From contig AP026542.1 in NCBI GenBank assembly GCA_026075535.2, positions 3,410,001 to 3,474,000 on the forward strand: a stretch of 64,000 bases of DNA, written 5' to 3'. Shown here piece after piece: positions 56,475 through 64,000 of this stretch; the stretch's first letter is position 1, and the number at the start of each line of letters is the position of its first letter. The notes below the pieces were generated by a model. The model did no database searches, was not told the DNA's origin, and was given only the letters and a program-made list of their open reading frames with translations. Origin of the DNA: Tricholoma matsutake (Eukaryota > Basidiomycota > Agaricomycetes > Agaricales > Tricholomataceae). The translations under genes were made by a program, and so were the position numbers.

Positions 56475-56729
56475 ATGCCATTGCCTGTCTATGATGAGGA
56501 TTGCAAGTTTGTGGAATGTACAGATGCCAACAATGCCCTCTGGGGTGCATTGGTTGAGGTGCACTTTACCCTGAAGCACTTTCACATCAAGAGAGAAAAC
56601 TACAAGTCCTTTTTGGTGATCCCACAGCAAGTGCTTGTTCTGCGATGCACCGACAAGAAACCTGTACCCCATGATGTCAGGGCTGGACCAGTATCTCTGG
56701 CACCAGGTGTGCTCCTCTCCAAAGGTTAG
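56475..56729 (+). pseudogene. fragment of a multi-copy agaricomycete hypothetical protein
   Basis: The 84-codon plus-strand frame starts MPLPVYDEDCKFVE and holds GALVEVHFTLKHFHIK and QQVLVLRC. The LPVYD....ALVEVHFTLKHF pattern recurs at the C-terminus of unnamed proteins in mushroom genomes. No upstream exons were recognised, so it is probably a truncated relic. The function is unknown. Confidence 0.3.
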
Positions 56730-56771
56730 CACCATGTTTGCCTTTGACAAAACTTAACATTCACCCAAAAA

Positions 56772-56945
56772 CAAATTGACAGAACTGTCTGGCTCCATCA
56801 AAATAAATAAAGACATACCTCTGCTAAGGGCCCAAGTGACTGCAACACCCAAGGAGCTGGAAGGTTAGATGCTTCCAAACTTGTGTGTCAAATTGACAGA
56901 ACTGTCTGGCTCCATCAAAATAAATAAAGACATACCTCCACTAAG
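56772..56945. repeat. 57-bp direct repeat
   Basis: CAAATTGACAGAACTGTCTG and the following 37 bp, through ATAAATAAAGACATACCTC, occur at 56772 and again at 56889, nearly identical, 117 bp apart. The second copy abuts the TIR element at 56952. Confidence 0.85.
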
Positions 56946-56967
56946 CTGTAATTTACCCTCCCCCACG

Positions 56968-57067
56968 GAGTCCAGTTATTCCAGTTGGAGTCCAGTTATT
57001 CCAGTCAGAGTCCAGTTATTCTGATTGGAGTCCAATTATTCTGGTTGGAGTCCAGTTAGTCTGGTTA
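56968..57067. repeat. five 20-bp tandem repeats (GGAGTCCAGTTATTCCAGTT)
   Basis: Units start at 56968, 56988, 57008, 57028 and 57048 with small changes. Related GGTTATTCTGGTTAGTCCAG sequence lies near the other end of the element (58785-58815). Confidence 0.85.
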
Positions 57068-57179
57068 TTCCGACCAGATTCCGGTTACTCCAGATGCTCA
57101 ACTTAGAGTATATACCCTAATGGATAGTCAAATTTCAAGTCTTAAGTTGTCAAAGTGCCTACAAAATATATCTGTGCAG

Positions 57180-57264
57180 AGTAAGGATTGAACTCAAGAC
57201 ATCTTGATTAGAGTGATCACATGACAAACCAAACATGTGTGCTTAACTAGTTGAGCCACAGGAG
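57180..57264 (-). repeat. tRNA-like / SINE-like segment
   Basis: On the minus strand TGGCTCAACTAGTTAAGC (57258-57241) fits a pol III A box and GAGTTCAATCC (57194-57184) a B box, spaced as in a tRNA. No complete cloverleaf with a closed acceptor stem was found, so it is a tRNA-derived relic and not a functional tRNA gene. Confidence 0.5.
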
Positions 57265-57351
57265 AATTATTAGTTAGTAATATAAGGTTTATTCATGACA
57301 CTCTAATTTTTTTCGAAGTAGTTAAGATCAAAATTTTTTAATTAACCACAT

Positions 57352-57609
57352 CCCTCACATTGAATGTGAGGGAGTGGGGATGGTTGTGATTACATACATA
57401 AACAAAAAATCCTCCCTCTCACAAGATGCAAGAGGGAGTTTTATTTATATACATAAAAAGCTAACCCCTCGCACCAAATGCGAGGGGGGAGGTAAAAACA
57501 TGAAGAAAAAAATCCCTCCCCCACGCAAAACAGGGGAGGGGGGGCACAATACTAATAAATAATTAAAAGTACAAAAAAAATCCCTCCCCACACAAAGTGC
57601 AGGGGAGGG
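57352..57609. repeat. series of five G/C hairpins separated by A-rich spacers
   Basis: Perfect stems are at 57352-57372 (CCCTCACAT/ATGTGAGGG, loop 3), 57412-57438 (CTCCCTCT/AGAGGGAG), 57465-57487 (CCCCTCGCA/TGCGAGGGG, loop 5), 57514-57540 (CCCTCCCC/GGGGAGGG) and 57582-57609 (CCCTCCCC/GGGGAGGG). They recur every 49-68 bp with ATACATAAAAA-like spacers. The stems differ but remain paired. Confidence 0.88.
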
Positions 57610-57640
57610 GGAGGGGATGCAACCCTGCTGTTGTCTGTCA

Positions 57641-58025
57641 TTCCACCCACGATCCACCCCACAAGCAGTTGTTCATGAGGCTGGGGGTAGGTGGCTTGTT
57701 GTCATTGTTGTTCCACCCATGATCCACCCCACGAGCAGTTGCTCGTGAGGCTGGGGGCAGGTGGTGTGTCATCATCTCCTATCCCTGCACCTGGGCATTG
57801 TTCCACCCACATTCCACCCCATGAGCAGTTGCTCATGAGGCTGGGGGTGGGTGGCTTGTCATTGTTGTCGTTCCACCCATGATCCACCCCATGAGCAGTT
57901 GCTCATGAGGCTGGGGGTGGGTGGTGTGTCATTGTCGTCTCCTGTCCCTGCACCTGGGCATTGTGCCACCCACAATCCACCCCACGAGCAGTTGCTCATG
58001 AGGCTGGGGGTGGGTGGCTTGTTGT
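57641..58025. repeat. satellite of five units with alternating 70 and 90-bp spacing
   Basis: Units beginning TTCCACCCAYGATCCACCCC start at 57641, 57711, 57801, 57871 and about 57962, so spacings alternate 70, 90, 70, 91. Each holds ATGAGCAGTTGCTCAT-type palindromes followed by GAGGCTGGGGGTGGGTGG. The longer spacers share CCCTGCACCTGGGCATTGT. In the second unit both palindrome arms changed together (ACGAGCA/TGCTCGT). Confidence 0.88.
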
Positions 58026-58076
58026 CATTTGTCGCTGTCATCCCCTGTTTGGATTTCTGTTTTTTTCTTTTTTTTT

Positions 58077-58092
58077 GGGGGGGGGGGGGGGG
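58077..58092. repeat. poly-G run
   Basis: About 16 consecutive G after a T run. A GTGGTGGTG-rich stretch follows at 58430-58555. Confidence 0.85.
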
Positions 58093-58670
58093 TTTGGGCA
58101 CGTCAGTGCAATGTGGTGCAAGTACAGAGGTTGGTGGGTGCTTACTAGGCAGGTACCCCCCTTCCATGGTCTCCTGGCATCCCTCTGCACCCTCCTAACC
58201 CATGTTGACAGCCTCACATCCCATTTGAATGGGGAGGAGGGGATCGGATGGGCATGGGCATGGGTTGCGCGTTTTTCATCATGGCAGGTCATCCCCAGTA
58301 GTATACAACCTAAAAAGCAATAAATTACAATTAGTTGATTGATAAAAAAAAAGAAAAAAAAACTTATCTATGGCCCAAACGACGTTGCTGTCGTTTGGGC
58401 CCATGTTCCGTCCAGTTGGCTCATTTGAAGGTGGTGGTGATGGTGGCAGTGGGGGTGGGAACAGTGGTGGTGGGTGCACACACAGTGGTGGTGGTAGAGT
58501 GGAGAGGAGGATGAGGCAGTGTTGGCAACAGTGGTGGTGGTGGTTGTGAGCTGGCAGTCACATGTCACATGTCATGCATATGCATACTTATTAATTATTC
58601 CATTAATGGCTGTGATTAACTACGTACCTTGGTTGGGTAATAAAAGTATTAAATGTATGAACAAGAATAA

Positions 58671-58743
58671 TTGCTTGGTAGCTCAGTGGTTAAGCATGCT
58701 GTTATGTGTGCAGACCCAAGGTCGAGTGTTCAATTCTGCATGT
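58671..58743 (+). repeat. tRNA-like / SINE-like segment
   Basis: TGGTAGCTCAGTGGTTAAGC (58676-58695) fits an A box, and GTGTTCAATTC (58726-58736) a degenerate B box about 45 bp later. It lies in the opposite orientation to the segment at 57180-57264. Acceptor-stem pairing is not convincing. Confidence 0.5.
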
Positions 58744-58995
58744 GTGTCGAACTTTTATTTGGGAAAGCACGTGCATTCTGGTTATTCTGGTTAGTCCAGT
58801 TATCCCTGTTATTCTGGTTGTGATGAGTCCAGTCAGATTCCAGGGATTCCGGGTGTAAATTGGATCCTTATTCCAACCAGAATTGTGCTGCATAGGGAAA
58901 ACTACATACAAAAAAAATTCCACTGGATTTCAGAAATTCCTGAAATTCTGGCTGGACAAACTGAAATCCAACTGGAATAGGTGGGGGAGTGTAAA

Positions 58996-59618
58996 GTACT
59001 CAGAGAAAGGTAGAGAACCAAGCTCTTTAGTTTGGCACAGAATACAGTCCATGTAAAGATAGGTGCATTCAGATTTCATGTATGTGAAGGCCCAATAAAT
59101 TTTTGCAGCATCGTCGTGAAATTGATGTGACTGGAGACTGATGTACAACTCACAGGAATTAAGGAATGCATGCCCCTGTGCATCCACACCATTAAATTCA
59201 ATGGGGGGGGACAGTTTCATATGGGCATGTTCCTTAGTGGGTGCGTTAGGCAGTGCATCATTATTGGGTGCACCTGGAGTTGTAATGGGGGAAATATTGG
59301 TTGTCCAGCTAGTCTGAAGGGTTCTGACAAAGTTTTTGATCATAGATTTAAGTGAATCAATTTGTGCACATATTCTGGTAATGTCGCTTTCCAGTACATT
59401 GAGGTGCTCTGATGTGTCCATGGCACTAGGGGGTGTGTTAAGCGAAAATGGCAGCGCACTGAAGGCAGGACTGTCAGGAACAGTGTGTAGGGAGTCTATG
59501 GAGCTTTGGGAAGTGTCGTCCACTCCATACCTGCCTATCTTGGGCAGTGCATTCATGATTTTGGGCCTTAGGAGAGAGTTTTCTACTATAAGGGCAACCT
59601 TAGAGGCCACTTAATTAA
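58996..59618 (-). pseudogene. gypsy-2 gag, second copy, truncated by the TIR element
   Basis: From MASKVALIVENSLLR near 59610 the frame runs through SAMDTSEHLNVLESDITRI, EFNGVDAQGHAFLNSCELY and AAKIYWAFTYMKSECTYLY to CQTKELGSLPF. After that it diverges from the 19.4-kb copy exactly where the TIR element begins. It is open for over 200 codons with no stop, so this copy is better preserved than the one at 18955-20335. It lies in opposite orientation to that copy. Confidence 0.78.
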
Positions 59619-59966
59619 TGGACTAGCAAAGGGAAATCTGAAGAGAAAACTCTAAGGACCCCTTTGCCAATGCCCAGTATATGTGAAGACTTCAAAAATC
59701 AAATAATGACCTAAAAATAGAAAAGGTGGAGATAGGCAGATCAAGGCTGCCAAATGACATCATACCAAGGGGTAGATGTTGGAAAGGGTACTCTGCCTCT
59801 AAATATAAAACCGTCAACATGCACAAATGTGATAGAAAGGAAAATTAGTAATAAAATAAGCAAAAATCATAGAAAATGAAGAATAGAAGGAAATAAAGTG
59901 AGGGAAAATATAGGATGAACATAAAAAATAGGAGAAACACATGGGGCACCCCATAGTCCCCTTACA
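59619..59966 (-). repeat. gypsy-2 LTR, 348 bp, inverted copy
   Basis: Read on the minus strand it starts TGTAAGGGGACTA at 59966 and ends CTAGTCCA at 59619, and gag follows. It lacks the 61-bp duplication found in the 18546-18954 copy. AAATA-rich U3 and the GCATTGGCAAAGGGGTCCTT block are shared. Confidence 0.75.
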
Positions 59967-60480
59967 TAGAGATGTTATTGGCACTGTCTTCATCTTTGAC
60001 TTCTTCAACAGTAGCTTTGCATGATTTCTTCTTGGGGTGGGTTGACAAGCCCTCGTGCTCCTTCAGCTTTGTGGTCGACTTCATGTGTTTCATTTTTGGG
60101 GCTGTTTTTAAAGGGAGCATATCAGCAAGCTACTTGAGCTGTCAGTATGACATAATACAAAGGAGATAGCATATTCACTTCATCATTTGAAATCATTTCA
60201 ATATCTGAACCATCTTTCAACGATGAACCCAACCCATCATCTGAATGAGAGCCTGAGTAGTTTTCATCATCATTGTCATTGTCATTGCCTGTGCCACTAT
60301 TAACATTTGTGGTCTTGCATGGTTTGACCTTTCACTTAGACTGGCAGTGGGTAGTACTGCAGTGTTTGACTGGCTGGCCATTTTCATCTAAACCTTCCTC
60401 TTCAATCAATGCTGCCATATTTTGACCATGGTTGGGGCGCACACTATCTCCTGGACCAAATTTGAGTATAACAGGTGCTG
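59967..60480 (-). pseudogene. acidic fragment of an agaricomycete hypothetical protein, cut by the gypsy LTR
   Basis: The minus-strand frames read FGPGDSVRPNHGQNMAALIE, EEGLDENGQPVKH, then after TGA (near 60330) KVKPCKTTNVN, NDNDNDDENYSGSHSDDG and GSDIEMISNDEVNML, followed in another frame by PKMKHMKSTTKLKEHEG and TVEEVKDEDSANN. Acidic Asp/Ser-rich followed by Lys-rich sequence recurs in unnamed mushroom proteins. The frame ends at the LTR start, so the gypsy insertion truncated it. The function is unknown. Confidence 0.35.
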
Positions 60481-61090
60481 TTAACATAAATAATGCAGCA
60501 TACCAGGGACTGTCATAGGAGTGCTTGCCATAGTGAAAAGTGAATGAGGGTGAGTTCTTGCAACATGAGACTTGCCCTTGCCCCTAATGTATCCTTTTGA
60601 TATTTAAGCCTGGCTGTTGGAGTCTTGCACCACAAGGACAGGAACACCAAGAGGGGAGATCTTCAAATTTTGCATGGTATCCAAAAATGAGTTAGTTGTA
60701 GGACCAAAAAGATTTGAAATTTAAATATTGCTAACAGATCGCAGTATGTTCAGATAATCTACAATATATGATTCTACTGTAGCCTTGTTAGTTCCATGTA
60801 TTGAGATAGTTGAAGGAAGAAAGATACATGTACTGTCCCATATCCTATAAGATCTGCTCTGAACATCGAGGTTGTTCTGTTGATGATCAACAATTGATAA
60901 GGACTGTTGGTATTCTCACGATGAAAAGAACTAGACCACACTGTATATGCCATACACACTGTTTGATGGCCATATTGGATGGAAGCTGAAGCTTCCAACA
61001 CTCAAGGACATGAGAACTATAAGGAACTTAATATAATTCGACAAGGGAAACTAGAATACAGTACAAGTACTCGAAGTATCGACTATATAC
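60481..61090. other. decayed non-coding sequence
   Basis: No gene is recognised. A perfect palindrome GGAAGCT-GA-AGCTTCC lies near 60979-60994, at the start of a possible copia-like LTR on the minus strand (TGTTGGAAGC). LTR ends could not be confirmed. Confidence 0.3.
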
Positions 61091-61329
61091 TATCAGAATA
61101 ATAGACATGCATGTGATAATGCAATGCTGATGTAAGAGGCACTCTTACACTCTCTCATACTCCAAAAAAATGACCAGGGGTTAACAAGGTAAACATGGTC
61201 ATTGTAACCAAACATAACTTTACATGTTTTTGAAAACACTGAGTCATAAGTGTGTTGACAATGTTGGTCTTGATGAGGGCCGGTAAGGTCGAGGACAGGC
61301 AAGGGCAAGGACAAGGATGGGCATGACCA

Positions 61330-61460
61330 AGGACATGGATGGGGCTGGTGACATGGATGGGGCTGGTGATATGGACAGGGCTGGTGATGTGGACAGGGCT
61401 GGTGATGTGGACAGTGCTGGTCACAAGGATGGTGTTGGTGATGTGGACGGGAGATGAGCA
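61330..61460. repeat. 18-bp minisatellite (GATGTGGACAGGGCTGGT)
   Basis: About seven imperfect 18-bp units with variable GATATGGACA, CATGGATGGG and CACAAGGATG versions. Open frames across it on both strands are a result of the period being a multiple of three. Confidence 0.85.
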
Positions 61461-61872
61461 AGCAGTGGGCTTGACTCAGTTCCATGTGTGGGCAAGTGGT
61501 ATTGATTGCAGTGGCGAAGACAGGGTGAGGGTGGGGAACCATGGTGAGGACAGGGCGAGGGCATGGAACTGCAGCAAGGGCGGGGTACCATGGTGGGGGC
61601 TGAAAGCTAGTAACAGGTAGAAGGCTGACCAGGTAAGAAGAACAGGGTGCTGACAGGGTTGATGAGGGCATGGACAGGGTTGAACAGGGTGTGGACAGGT
61701 TTGACAAGGATGGTGAAGCTGGAAGGTGCAGGCAGTGAATGGGTAACGACATGGCATTGTCTAGCCCAGATGAAACAGTAGGCATGGGGTTTGGAAGCAG
61801 TGGTACAGGGCTCAAAGGGCATGGGACGAGAGGTGGGGGGCATAAAATGGGGACTGTGGGGGGTGACGGGCT

Positions 61873-62120
61873 CTAGTGTTGCCTTGACTGACTTGGGGCA
61901 TTTTTGTATTTTTAAAATAACTTGATACAATGCACTGAGCCTGCTCAGTGTTGAGAGAGGACTCATTGACTTTTGGGGCTCTCCATCTATATAAATATTC
62001 ACATAGATAGAGAGCCCCAAAAGTCGATGGGTCCTCTCTCAACACTAAGCAGGCTGAGTGCAATGTGTCAAGTTATTTTAAAAATACAAAAATTCCCCAA
62101 GTCGGTCAAGGCAACACTAG
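61873..62120. repeat. 248-bp fold-back element
   Basis: Arms 61873-61990 and 62003-62120 (118 bp each, 12-nt loop) pair with a few mismatches, mostly transitions. The outer ends are CTAGTGTTGCC and GGCAACACTAG. No target duplication was confirmed. Similar peptides read outward from both arms simply reflect the symmetry. Confidence 0.88.
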
Positions 62121-62400
62121 TGATGGTGGGTGTCCACCGGAGTCAATGGCATTGTTGGTGACATTGCAGGGGTGTAGCATGCAGATGGTGGGGGAACAGG
62201 CAGGGATTCCATGTCTTCCACCCAGTCCAAACGTGCAGAAGGTAGCGAAATGGTTTGTTTATGGTCAAGCAGGGTCAAGCAGGGGTGTACAGGTGGAAAC
62301 GAGGCCATCGACAGTGAATGAGGGGTGTCGACAGGTGTCAATGGTGTTGTTAGTGACACAGCAGGGTTGTAGGATGCAGTTGGCAGTGAGACAGCTCATT
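62121..62400. repeat. two-copy tandem duplication, about 195 bp
   Basis: GGGTGTCCACCGGAGTCAATGG..GTTGGTGACATTGCAGGGGTGTAGCATGCAG near 62126 recurs as GGGTGTCGACAGGTGTCAATGG..GTTAGTGACACAGCAGGGTTGTAGGATGCAG near 62323. Confidence 0.65.
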
Positions 62401-63000
62401 TCTGGAGGCTTGGGGCCAAGCTGGGTGGTTGGGACACATTTCAGGGGTGTTTTGCTGAATCCAGCTATGTACATTGTCGTCCTGGAGCTGCTGGTGATGG
62501 TTCTGCAATGGGCAGAGCGAGAGGTTTCATTGTCATCAACAAACATGTCGACAATGTTGTGGCATGCCTGGTGGATGCATGTGGCATCATTCCAGGCTTG
62601 TGGTGGATAACATGGGCACAGGGGGGAGTTGAGGGTGTTGCAGGTCATTGTTTGGGTTGACCAAGCCTGCAGGGCTCATCCATGAAGTAGACGATGTGTT
62701 CTGATGAGCACATATGCTCATCATCTTGCAAATCAGTTGACTGGGCTGTAGGTGGTCTCCATACATCATTTTCAGCTAGTGTATCAATCACTGAGGTGGT
62801 AGTGGTTGGCTGGGCATCTGACACAGCTGGAGTGGTCGTTTCGGAGGTGTTTGCAGCAGGAGTGGCCACCATTGTTGGCGGTGACATGGCAGTGGCAGTG
62901 AGCAGCTCAGGGCATGTAGCAGATGGTCTGGGGGTTGCCATTCGTCATTCTGGGGGCTGCGGAAGTGTTTGGGGGGATGTGGGTTGTCCAGGGAGCATGC

Positions 63001-63194
63001 TCAGTAAAAAAGGATTTTCCAGGAAGTCACGTGACTGTCAGGCTGTAGTCATGTAAATGTCAAAAAAACAACAAACACTTGACTATTACCTGACTTTTTG
63101 TTTTGACTATTACCTGACTATTTGTCATTTTTTTGACATTTACATGCCTATAGCCTGACAGTCATGTGACTATGTGAAAATCCTTCTTTACTGA
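63001..63194. mobile_element. 194-bp MULE-type MITE with 9-bp target duplication
   Basis: Long inverted repeats of about 67 bp start TCAGTAAAAAAGGATTTTC at 63001 and, inverted, at 63194. Flanks are GGAGCATGC (62992-63000) and GGAGCATGT (63195-63203), a 9-bp duplication with one C/T change. Long TIRs with 9-bp duplications are typical of Mutator-like elements. TTGACTATTACCTGACT is repeated in the centre. Confidence 0.82.
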
Positions 63195-63204
63195 GGAGCA
63201 TGTG

Positions 63205-64000
63205 CCATTGTTTGCGAGGTGCTGGGTGCAGTTCAGGAGCTGGGAGAAAGGTTGTCATCATCATTGTCAACAACATTGATGTGGCTGATGGCAGTGTCGA
63301 TGTGGCTGATGGAGGCTGTGCTGACATTGACAGTGGTGATGTGGGAGTGTTGGCATGGAAGGGGGGGTTGGTAACGATGGCAGTGGGGTTGTTCTCAGTT
63401 TGGGTACTCGCTTCTGTAGTCCTTGTAGTGGTTTGCATACCAAAATTGACGCAGAGCACCGTTCATGCATTTTTCCATGAGCTTGAGTCTTCTTCATCCA
63501 GTGGCTCCATTTGCAGGGCAGCACACCAATGAACTCTGGGTTGTTGTTGAGACATGGGTGGCAGTGAGAAAGAATCTTAACGGCAGGTTTGGTGCTAAAG
63601 GTATCAAATGATGCCCTACAGTGCTGAACTGGATGAGGCATTGTGGAAATGGTGGCGATGATCTGCATCTCATGGGGCTGTTCAAGTTGCGAGGGTTGGC
63701 GGAGCCTCTTGCAAGTTCATTATGGATGCTGCTGGCGCCATAGATGAGTCAGGAGAGGGGTGGGGGCAGGATGGGACAGATGGGGTGGAAACCAGGGTCA
63801 TCATGAGGCATGCAAAGTTGAGGGGGTTCCATTGATGGGGGGTGAGTATATGATTAATGAGAAGGGGGGGAGGAATATTGTGAAGGAGGAGAAGATGGGG
63901 GGTGGGACAGTCTGGAGTACATTGCTAAGCATGTGTATGCTATCAAGTTTATGGTGGGTTCACAACTCATTAGCAAAATGACAGCGTGGGATGGGTGGAA
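63205..64000. other. low-complexity GATGTGG/TGATGG-rich sequence to the window edge
   Basis: Sequence such as GATGTGGCTGATGGCAGTGTC recurs near 63280-63350. Apart from the minus-strand blocks noted for 61600-63700, no gene is recognised. Confidence 0.35.

Larger units (their letters stand above)
56952..58995. mobile_element. 2044-bp TIR-bounded composite element with no transposase
   Basis: The ends are TTTACCCTCCCCCAC (56952-56966) and the complement of TTTACACTCCCCCAC (58981-58995), a 15-bp TIR with one mismatch. The interior holds 20-bp tandem repeats, a tRNA-like segment in each orientation, a hairpin series, a 70/90-bp satellite and a G run, but no coding region. One end is also present at 17362-17425. 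The right end breaks into a gypsy gag at 58996. No target duplication was found. Confidence 0.6.
61600..63700 (-). pseudogene. possible decayed minus-strand gene of unknown family
   Basis: Protein-like blocks appear in several minus-strand frames: ILSHCHPCLNNNPEFIGVL and CKWSHWMKKTQAHGKMHERC near 63600-63470, PTTTTSVIDTLAENDVW near 62820, and WNDATCIHQACHNIVDMFVD and SSSRTTMYIAGFSKTPLK near 62600-62450. They are separated by a MULE-type MITE (63001-63194) and end near a fold-back element (61873-62120). I do not recognise the family and cannot build a continuous frame. Confidence 0.25.

Noticed and set aside
58671..58743. Functional tRNA gene
   Set aside because: The box spacing is right but the B box is degenerate and no convincing cloverleaf forms.
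56952..58995. Simple insertion of the TIR element into the gypsy gag
   Set aside because: The gag sequence does not continue on the left side of the element, so a single clean insertion cannot explain the junctions.
60560..61090. Solo copia LTR
   Set aside because: A TGTTGG-type start can be read on the minus strand, but no matching end or flanking duplication was found.
61093..61815. 240-residue minus-strand protein rich in His, Pro and Cys
   Set aside because: It is a read-through of an 18-bp minisatellite and low-complexity sequence.

Overview
This is a transposon-dense stretch of a basidiomycete genome, most likely an agaricomycete mushroom-forming fungus. The evidence is short introns (about 46-70 nt) with GTRAGT-type donors, a DUF6698 gene, a TET/JBP-like oxygenase of the agaricomycete type, a DUF6570-Rep-PIF1 Helitron, chromodomain Ty3/gypsy elements and Zn2Cys6 and F-box genes. 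No bacterial features, rRNA genes or CRISPR arrays were seen.

Layout. 1-5.3 kb: the 3' part of a TET/JBP-like gene, a 275-330 bp tandem repeat, an unnamed intron-containing minus-strand gene, and a DUF6698 gene with one internal TGA. 5.6-9.3 kb: another tandem array, then the 3' end of a gypsy element (integrase, chromodomain, antisense ORF, LTR). 9.6-16.1 kb: LINE-A on the minus strand with both ORFs. 16.8-17.4 kb: a 535-bp near-perfect palindrome. 17.4-20.3 kb: an RNase H fragment of a second LINE, then the LTR-gag 5' end of another gypsy element. 20.3-27.6 kb: LINE-B on the minus strand, cut by a 303-bp hAT-type MITE. 28.15-31.35 kb: a complete Tc1/mariner-type element with 60-bp TIRs that carries a transposase and a second convergent gene. 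31.7-32.4 kb: an LTR-like block with an array of hairpins of different stems and a constant loop. 32.4-43.2 kb: a CpG-containing, mostly transposon-free island with two intact genes, a Zn2Cys6 regulator and an F-box protein. 43.2-46.4 kb: a tRNA-derived SINE with an 18-bp target duplication, a transposase fragment, a 691-bp hAT-type MITE and the helicase C-terminus of a Helitron. 46.45-50.76 kb: a complete Ty1/copia element inserted in that helicase. 50.76-55.39 kb: the rest of the Helitron. 56.95-59.0 kb: a 2-kb TIR-bounded composite element full of hairpins, satellites and tRNA-like boxes. 59.0-60.0 kb: an inverted second copy of the gypsy LTR-gag. 60-64 kb: decayed sequence with minisatellites, a fold-back element and a MULE-type MITE.

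Almost every coding relic is broken by TGA codons where the family has arginine. My hand tally is about 38 TGA against about 7 TAA or TAG. This is what CpG-to-TpG decay of CGA codons gives, so the transposon part looks like a methylated, deaminating compartment, while the two intact genes in the central island show none of it. The insertions also give relative ages: copia is younger than the Helitron, the hAT MITE is younger than LINE-B, and the MULE MITE is younger than the sequence around 63 kb.
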